Source of the DNA: QNZT01 sp964573205
GTDB lineage: Bacteria > Campylobacterota > Campylobacteria > Campylobacterales > QNZT01
Assembly (NCBI GenBank): GCA_964573205.1
Contig: CAZNIT010000021.1
Coordinates: 11,972-75,971 of the forward strand
Reading direction: 5' to 3'
DNA: 64,000 bases
The notes under the pieces were generated by a model. The model was not told the DNA's origin. It saw only the letters and a program-made list of their open reading frames with translations, and did not search any database. This document shows, piece after piece, positions 58,877 through 64,000 of this stretch (positions are counted from its first letter, which is position 1; every line of letters starts with the position of its first letter). The translations under genes and the position numbers were made by a program.

Positions 58877-60835
58877 TTTGAAGGTAAAAGTTGCCGTCGT
58901 ACCTTTTTGGTTGCCTTCACTATAGATGGTTATATATCCTTGGAGCAGTCGTGCCATCTTTTGACTAAGAGCCAGTCCTAGTCCGCTACCGTTTTGTAGA
59001 TTGTTCATATCTACGTTCGTTTGGTAAAACGGTTGAAACAAAAAGCGTTGTCTTTTCGGATCGATACCCCTACCGCTATCGGTAACTTTGAATATATAGG
59101 TATCTTTATCTTGTTTTAACATAACATCGATTTTACCTTTTCTCGTAAATTTGATCGCGTTTGAGAGAAGATTTATAAATATCTGTTTCAAAATATTTTC
59201 ATCGCTTGAAATTTCGCTATTTTTAATATGGGAGGATTTGACGAGATTTAGATTTTTTTCCTGTATGAGCGGTTCGAGAATATCGAAAATTTCATCTAAT
59301 ACCGTATTTAGATTTACTGTTTCGCGGTGGGGAGTAATCGAGTTTGATTCAAGTTTTGAGAGTTGGAGGATATTGTTTATCATCGAGAGTAGATGTTCGG
59401 CGGAGACTTCTATTCGTCTTAGCATAGCGTATTCGTCTTCGGTGAAATTTTGGTTTATCATCAAATGTTGCGTCAAATTTAAGATCGATCCCAAAGGGGT
59501 TTTTAGGTCATGAGATATAATGGATAAAAAAGTGCTTTTGGCTTCAAGAGCTTTAGTCGTGGTTTTTAAAAGTTGTATGTGTTCAAGCTGTAATTTGATC
59601 ATTTTACAAAATGAACCGAATAATTTTTTACCGATCAATCTTTCGTCAACGCCGTCAAGGAGAAAATAACCGAGTGTTTTTATCTCTTTCGTGTCGTAGT
59701 CGTACATTTTTATGGGAAAATCTTTTTTCAAGTTTTTTATGTTTTTATCGGCCGGTATGTAATTTGCGTCGGAAGCTTTTGAAAAAGTTTTTATATGCAA
59801 AAGAGCCGTTTTGATCGTTTCGTCTTCCGTTTTAGTATTGATAAGGTCATTGAAAAAATGGATAAGCTCCATTAACTGAATATGATGTATCTTCTCCTGT
59901 TTTCGAATATCTTCCATCAATTTTGCCGTTTTTATTATGAGTTTGTTGAATGAATCGCAGAGTTGGCCTATCTCGTCTTTCGAATCGATCTTCGCCTGTT
60001 TGGTATAATCTTTTGTTTTGATGATTTCCGTAACGGTTAAAGATAGTTTATTGATTGGGTTTGTAAGTCTTTTTGAAAGTAAAAATATAGCCCCTGCGAG
60101 CAAAATGATCGTAAATAAAAAAGTATAAAACAATATTTTTTGTATATGTTTTAGTGTTGAGAGAGCTTCTTTTTTCGCGAAAGAGAGATTCAATGTCCAA
60201 TCTTTTAAAACGCCGTTCAATTTTTGAGATACGAAGATGGTATCCTTTACGGATGGTTTTTTAAATATATTCAATGGCTTCGGCGGAGTCAGCCATAATA
60301 TTTTATTCGGATCGTCCGTTTTGAGGTTTGAAAGGTTTTTGAGAGGATATAACATCGTTATCGTTGCGATCATCTTTTTTTTGTCGAACGAGGCGAAGAC
60401 CGGAGCATAGAGATAGAGGTAGTCGAGATTCGGTTTTTTTAGATTTTTCGAATCGAATCGTTTTGATGACGATGCCAAAAGAGAGTCATCGTTCATAGCG
60501 ACGATGACGATATCTTCGCCAAGATCATCCGCCCGTCTTTTTAAGATCGTCGAAACTCGTTTATCAATATCTTTTGCGATTAGATCGTCCATAACTTCCA
60601 AACCGGCTAAAAATCGTGTCTCTTTTGCCAAAGATGCCATATGGGTATTTAAAAAGAGCGCTTTCTCAAAAAGTTGGCGTTTGAGATTTTTCTCCTCTTT
60701 TTCAATGAGAATCTTCGACTCAACTTTCCATATATAGGCTATAGTGATGATTTGGACGGTTGAAAATACGATCAACATCGCAACGAATATTTTATATGCG
60801 ATCGAAAGACGGCTCCAAAAATTCTTCATTCGCAC
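58829..60835 (-). CDS. sensor histidine kinase with periplasmic sensor and HAMP
   Basis: A 668-residue inner-membrane kinase. TM1 is at about 12-33, an extracytoplasmic sensor of about 200 residues follows, TM2 is at about 233-253, and then a HAMP domain. A GAF-like region lies before the kinase core. The phosphorylation box FLSIISHDLKTPLGSIL and ATP sites NLLSNAIKFT, DSGRGIDPKR and GSGLGLALSQ are complete. Its start lies within the last ten bases of the PstS-like gene, so the PstS-like protein, the outer-membrane protein and the kinase are one operon. The PstS-like protein may act as ligand receptor. Confidence 0.9.
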   Translation of the reverse strand: MRMKNFWSRLSIAYKIFVAMLIVFSTVQIITIAYIWKVESKILIEKEEKNLKRQLFEKALFLNTHMASLAKETRFLAGLEVMDDLIAKDIDKRVSTILKRRADDLGEDIVIVAMNDDSLLASSSKRFDSKNLKKPNLDYLYLYAPVFASFDKKKMIATITMLYPLKNLSNLKTDDPNKILWLTPPKPLNIFKKPSVKDTIFVSQKLNGVLKDWTLNLSFAKKEALSTLKHIQKILFYTFLFTIILLAGAIFLLSKRLTNPINKLSLTVTEIIKTKDYTKQAKIDSKDEIGQLCDSFNKLIIKTAKLMEDIRKQEKIHHIQLMELIHFFNDLINTKTEDETIKTALLHIKTFSKASDANYIPADKNIKNLKKDFPIKMYDYDTKEIKTLGYFLLDGVDERLIGKKLFGSFCKMIKLQLEHIQLLKTTTKALEAKSTFLSIISHDLKTPLGSILNLTQHLMINQNFTEDEYAMLRRIEVSAEHLLSMINNILQLSKLESNSITPHRETVNLNTVLDEIFDILEPLIQEKNLNLVKSSHIKNSEISSDENILKQIFINLLSNAIKFTRKGKIDVMLKQDKDTYIFKVTDSGRGIDPKRQRFLFQPFYQTNVDMNNLQNGSGLGLALSQKMARLLQGYITIYSEGNQKGTTATFTFKSFDSKTDSSDSLYQF

Positions 60836-61239
60836 CTGCTTTTATAAAGAATTTTCGTCATATCGCCCTCTTTTGGGGGAGTGGCGGTATATCCGACGGC
60901 CATATCAACCTTTTGTAGATATTTTAAAAGCATCTTTTCGCTTTTGACCACTTTGGGAGGTCTTTTACCTTTGTAGTGTGCTTTTAGCCAGTATAGCTCC
61001 AACTGTCTGCGGCTTTTTTTAAGAACGGTTCTTTCAAAGCACTCTCTTAACGGATCGTTAAAAGCGTAATTGATAGCAAGGATCTTTTTACCGCCTGAAA
61101 AACGCTTTTTATCTAAAAATATTGCTTTTACGGCTTTTGGTGTCAAGTCGTTTTTTGGAAATCTCTTATTTGCGACTATAAAGATTTCCCAAGGATAAAG
61201 ACAAGTCGCCACAATCAAAACGAATATAATCTTTTTCAT
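60826..61239 (-). CDS. small PstS-like periplasmic protein
   Basis: A 137-residue secreted protein. The segment EIFIVANKRFPKNDLTPKAVKAIFLDKKR and the C-terminal ML-LKYLQKVDMAVGY resemble the short phosphate/ABC-substrate-binding-like proteins that occur beside two-component sensors and porins. No ABC permease or ATPase gene is near. It overlaps the kinase start by 10 bases and follows the outer-membrane protein gene by two bases. A receptor role for the kinase is more plausible than transport. Confidence 0.75.
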   Translation of the reverse strand: MKKIIFVLIVATCLYPWEIFIVANKRFPKNDLTPKAVKAIFLDKKRFSGGKKILAINYAFNDPLRECFERTVLKKSRRQLELYWLKAHYKGKRPPKVVKSEKMLLKYLQKVDMAVGYTATPPKEGDMTKILYKSRCE

Positions 61240-61241
61240 GA

Positions 61242-62189
61242 CTAAAACATTGCCGATATTGAAAATACAAAACGATTTTTTGAAAGTTTTGAATGCCTTA
61301 TATATTCCGTTTTTATCGAAAATGAAGGCATCGGTCTGAAAGTATATCCCAAAAGAGAAATATTTTCTTTTATTTTCATACTCTCGTCGTTATAAAATTC
61401 GCTACGAAATACCAGATCATGCATATAGAACATATGCCATGTCAGTTGAAGATAACCGTCATATGGGATATCTCTTTTTTTCTCTCCTCTTTTTGTGAAG
61501 AGTTCGCTCAAAAGAGTATAGTTCAAAAACTCTTTTCGGATTCCCGCACCCGCATAAAAATAATCTCTGTTATCGACGCTTTTGTAATAACCGCCGCTAA
61601 GACGCCAGACAAATTCGTCCATAGTATCTTTATAGCCTAAAGAGTAGTGTCTATCGACTATGATGTTGTTGTAATGTTTGTCTAGGTCGTTATTGTGTTG
61701 AATCGTAAGAGAGATTTCTCTCTCTCCTTCTTCAAAACTTTGATATATGGAAATTCCCGTTGTAAGTTTCGGGAAAATATTTTCCATAATATGAGGATAT
61801 GTCGTAGTATCTTCGAGTATATTTATGGGTATTTGATTCCAAAAGCCCGTATTTGAGTTGAACTTTCCCAAATAAAGAGTTGTATCATCATAAAGATAAT
61901 AAGCAATACGAAATCTTTCGGTATGGATTCTAAGCGCTTTTTTCTTCAGAGGAACGTCTGAAATTTCTATCTCTCCCAATAGGTCGAACTTTTCATAATT
62001 GCCATAAAAAAGAAGAGCGATATCGTCAAAAAGTAATTTATCTTCTCTTTTTCCGTCGTAATTTGCCGAAATATAACCTCCTACATATAAAGGAGTTTGC
62101 GGAATATTATAACCGGGTATCAAAGTGTCGTCCGCTTTTAATATAAAAGATAAGAGATACGATAAAAACAGTATTTGTTTGAGTTTCAT
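61242..62189 (-). CDS. outer-membrane beta-barrel protein
   Basis: A 315-residue protein with a signal peptide (IL-FLSYLLSFILKADD). Alternating aromatic beta-strands (YVGGYISANYDGK, LLGEIEISDVPLKK, FRIAYYLYDDTTLYLGKFN) and a C-terminal aromatic strand ending in SAMF suggest a porin-like barrel. It heads the operon with the PstS-like protein and the histidine kinase. Confidence 0.75.
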   Translation of the reverse strand: MKLKQILFLSYLLSFILKADDTLIPGYNIPQTPLYVGGYISANYDGKREDKLLFDDIALLFYGNYEKFDLLGEIEISDVPLKKKALRIHTERFRIAYYLYDDTTLYLGKFNSNTGFWNQIPINILEDTTTYPHIMENIFPKLTTGISIYQSFEEGEREISLTIQHNNDLDKHYNNIIVDRHYSLGYKDTMDEFVWRLSGGYYKSVDNRDYFYAGAGIRKEFLNYTLLSELFTKRGEKKRDIPYDGYLQLTWHMFYMHDLVFRSEFYNDESMKIKENISLLGYTFRPMPSFSIKTEYIRHSKLSKNRFVFSISAMF

Positions 62190-62314
62190 TTTCGTTCTTT
62201 TTCTGAAATTCTGGATAATATTATATCCAAAAGAGAATGGTTTTTTAAGCGCTTACGCATATAAAAAATGTTATTTTTACTCATGGCGAAAATAAAAAAT
62301 CGTATGGTTGTGTG

Positions 62315-63922
62315 ATGGATATCGTTTTGCTTTGTACCGCTTTCAACTCTTTGACACAAGCCGTCTATACGACCTTAAAAGATAAAGGATACGATCCTAA
62401 GGTTTTGTATTCTGTCGATATGGATAAAATCGTATCTTTAAATCCTCAAATGATACTTTGTCCGTTCATAAAAGAGTATATTCCATCATCGATTTATGAA
62501 AATTTTCCGACATATATTCTTCATCCGGGTCCTATTGGAGATAGGGGGCCAAATGCGATAGAACATGCTCTTCAAAAAAAGGAATGGGGCGTAGTATGGA
62601 TAGAAGCCAACGGTGAATATGACGGCGGAAATATCTACGCTTATGCGAAATTCACGGTTCGAAACAGTTATAAAGCATCCCTTTATAGACAGGAGGTGAC
62701 TAAAGCGGCTTTGGAATCTTTGCATGATCTGTTTGAAAATATTAAACGCACTAGATTTTTGCGACAAATCCTGAATCCGATTCATAAAAAATTTACACAA
62801 AAGATTAGAAAGATAGATTGGCAAAAAGATACCACCGAAACTATCGTCAAAAAGATTTATCAAGCCGACTCGATGCCAGGAGTCAAAGATGAGATACTGG
62901 GAGTGGAGTGTTATCTCTTTGGAGTATGGAAAGAGGAGAAGCTAAAGGGTAAGCCAAAACAGATACTCGCCAAACGAGACGGTGCCATCTGTCTGGGGAC
63001 GGTTGACGGGGCGATCTGGATAAGCCATCTCAAAGAGCCTCATCGCTTCAAACTCCCTGCCACCTATGTTTTAAAAGAGCGACTAAAAGGGATCAAAGAA
63101 GATAGACTCCCTCTGCTTTTTGACAAATCATACGAGAGCTTTTACGAAACGAGTGTCGAGATAAGAGACGAGGTGGCGTACCTTTGCTTTAACTTTCACA
63201 ACGGTGCGATGAGTGCGGCGCAATGCGTGCGACTTAGATATTGTGTCGATTATCTCAAAGAGCGGTGCAAAGTGCTGGTGTTAGTCGGAGGCAGGGACTT
63301 TTTCTCAAACGGCATCCACCTAAACATCCTCGAAGATAGCAAAAAGCAGGGCGAAGACGGCTGGGAAAACATCAATGCTATGAACGACCTTATCCGATCG
63401 ATCCTCTTTTGCGATGAGATCGTTACCGTCGCTTCACTGGCAAAAAACGCCGGAGCGGGCGGGGTGTTTATGGCACTGGCGTGTGATTTTGTCGTGGCAA
63501 AAGAGGGGGTGGTTTTAAACCCGCACTATAAGACTTTGGGACTAAGCGGGAGCGAATACCACACCTACACCTTGCCAAAAAGAGTGGGAGAAAAAAGAGC
63601 GAAAGAACTACTTGAAGCATGTCTGCCCATCTCCGCAAACAAAGCGAAAGAGATAGGCATGATCGATGAGCTCTTTGGTGAGAGCGACTACTATGAGATG
63701 CTTCATAAGTTTTGTTTGGAAAAATATGACGAAGATTTTATCTGGGATAAACAGGAGTTTTTGGAAGAGAACGAAGCGATGATAGAAGCACACAAAGAGG
63801 AAGAGCTTCGCATCATGCATCCTGAGTTTTGGGAAAAAGATAGCCTCTTTCACAAGTTAAGACGGGAGTTTGTCTATAAGATCTGCCCGACGAAGACACC
63901 TGAGAGGTTTAAGAGAAGTTAA
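62315..63922 (+). CDS. hypX: HypX-type hydrogenase maturation protein
   Basis: A 535-residue two-domain protein. Residues about 1-260 are a formyltransferase-like domain: YILHPGPIGDRGPNAIEHA holds the catalytic motif. Residues about 290-520 form an enoyl-CoA-hydratase-like domain (VLVGGRDFFSNGIHLN, ASLAKNAGAGGVFMALACD, NPHYKTLGLSGSEYHTY). In characterised members HypX makes CO for the [NiFe] site under oxic conditions from formyl-tetrahydrofolate. No hydrogenase gene is in the window, but one can be expected elsewhere. GTG 62312 is the alternative start; ATG 62315 overlaps the stop of a tiny upstream ORF (TGATG). Confidence 0.88.
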   Translation: MDIVLLCTAFNSLTQAVYTTLKDKGYDPKVLYSVDMDKIVSLNPQMILCPFIKEYIPSSIYENFPTYILHPGPIGDRGPNAIEHALQKKEWGVVWIEANGEYDGGNIYAYAKFTVRNSYKASLYRQEVTKAALESLHDLFENIKRTRFLRQILNPIHKKFTQKIRKIDWQKDTTETIVKKIYQADSMPGVKDEILGVECYLFGVWKEEKLKGKPKQILAKRDGAICLGTVDGAIWISHLKEPHRFKLPATYVLKERLKGIKEDRLPLLFDKSYESFYETSVEIRDEVAYLCFNFHNGAMSAAQCVRLRYCVDYLKERCKVLVLVGGRDFFSNGIHLNILEDSKKQGEDGWENINAMNDLIRSILFCDEIVTVASLAKNAGAGGVFMALACDFVVAKEGVVLNPHYKTLGLSGSEYHTYTLPKRVGEKRAKELLEACLPISANKAKEIGMIDELFGESDYYEMLHKFCLEKYDEDFIWDKQEFLEENEAMIEAHKEEELRIMHPEFWEKDSLFHKLRREFVYKICPTKTPERFKRS

Positions 63923-63959
63923 ATATCACACTCTTTTCTATGATATAATAGAGCAGTAT

Positions 63960-64000
63960 ATGCATACCGTAAAGCTAAATATAACCGATGAGATATATGA
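63960..64000 (+). CDS. partial gene, possible antitoxin-like N-terminus
   Basis: Begins MHTVKLNITDEIYD and runs out of the window. This opening is typical of the short strand and helix of small ribbon-helix-helix or related antitoxins, but too little is visible to assign it. A perfect TATAAT at 63944-63949 lies 10 bases upstream, so the message would be nearly leaderless if this is the true promoter. Confidence 0.4.
   Translation, partial: MHTVKLNITDEIY

Noticed and set aside
62284..62315. A ten-residue ORF overlapping the hypX start
   Set aside because: It is very short, and the overlap may be a chance of the GTG/ATG start context; noted only because it touches the start choice.
1..64000. 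CRISPR arrays, IS elements, tRNA or rRNA genes, prophage
   Set aside because: No regular direct repeats, transposase motifs, tRNA cloverleaf or rRNA sequence were visible to me in the gaps.

Overview
The window looks like a chromosomal segment of a respiratory, probably sulfur- and hydrogen-oxidising member of the Campylobacterota (Sulfurimonas/Sulfurovum/Hydrogenimonas-like). The reasons are the moderately AT-rich sequence, tight operons with ATGA overlaps, an abundance of c-type cytochromes and two-component systems, a futalosine-pathway menaquinone gene (mqnA), Opr-type porins, and a HypX-type protein. This placement is inference; there is no rRNA gene in the window. I saw no IS element, tRNA, rRNA, CRISPR array or prophage.

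Layout. 1-663: end of a minus-strand operon with an LRV-repeat protein. 869-9355: a respiratory molybdoenzyme operon. It runs periplasmic rhodanese, Tat-exported type II DMSO-reductase-family catalytic subunit, four-cluster Fe-S subunit, a gamma subunit fused to cytochrome c, a small Cys-rich periplasmic protein, a TorD chaperone and a polyferredoxin. 9417-12955: a nitrate/nitrite-sensing (NIT-type) chemoreceptor in an operon with a PP2C phosphatase/HATPase fusion and a STAS-like protein, i.e. a partner-switch module. 12952-19778 (minus): MATE exporter, FMN glutamate-synthase-like protein, a membrane protein, moeA-moaE-moaD (molybdenum cofactor for the enzyme above) and an NDH-2-like flavoprotein. 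19874-26763 (plus): pyruvate kinase, then a SpoIIAA-like, phasin-like, ABC1/UbiB kinase, MFS, MqnA, PDC-sensor, CPXCG series whose last gene is frameshifted. 26765-35482: response regulators, an EAL protein, thioredoxin 2, OmpA and lipoprotein with calcium-type repeats, miaA, recQ.

35499-44951: cytochrome and sensing island. It contains a cytochrome c fused to a CpxP/Spy-like domain, a Cache histidine kinase with its regulator, an Opr porin, a thioredoxin/cytochrome pair, a 12-heme cytochrome with a thioredoxin-like lipoprotein, and two short ORFs converging on a hairpin. 45096-50021: a compact module flanked by an HWE/HisKA_2-type kinase and an OmpR-like regulator. It encodes a papain-like protease fused to an alpha/beta hydrolase, plus an unrecognised 169-residue protein; this is my best candidate for an undescribed system. 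50140-51503: ApbE-like flavin transferase and cytochrome c. 51548-57634: CusABC-type metal efflux with two unknown leader genes. 57767-62189: haem-binding protein, a two-component pair with overlapping convergent ends, a PstS-like protein and an outer-membrane protein. 62315-63922: HypX. 63960-end: start of a further gene.

The genes fit together around periplasmic electron transfer. The molybdoenzyme, single-heme and multiheme cytochromes, thioredoxin-like helpers, Moco synthesis, menaquinone synthesis and hydrogenase-related HypX all serve respiration. At least three kinases, five receiver-domain proteins and one chemoreceptor tune it. Assignments are by eye from motifs; no database search was run.
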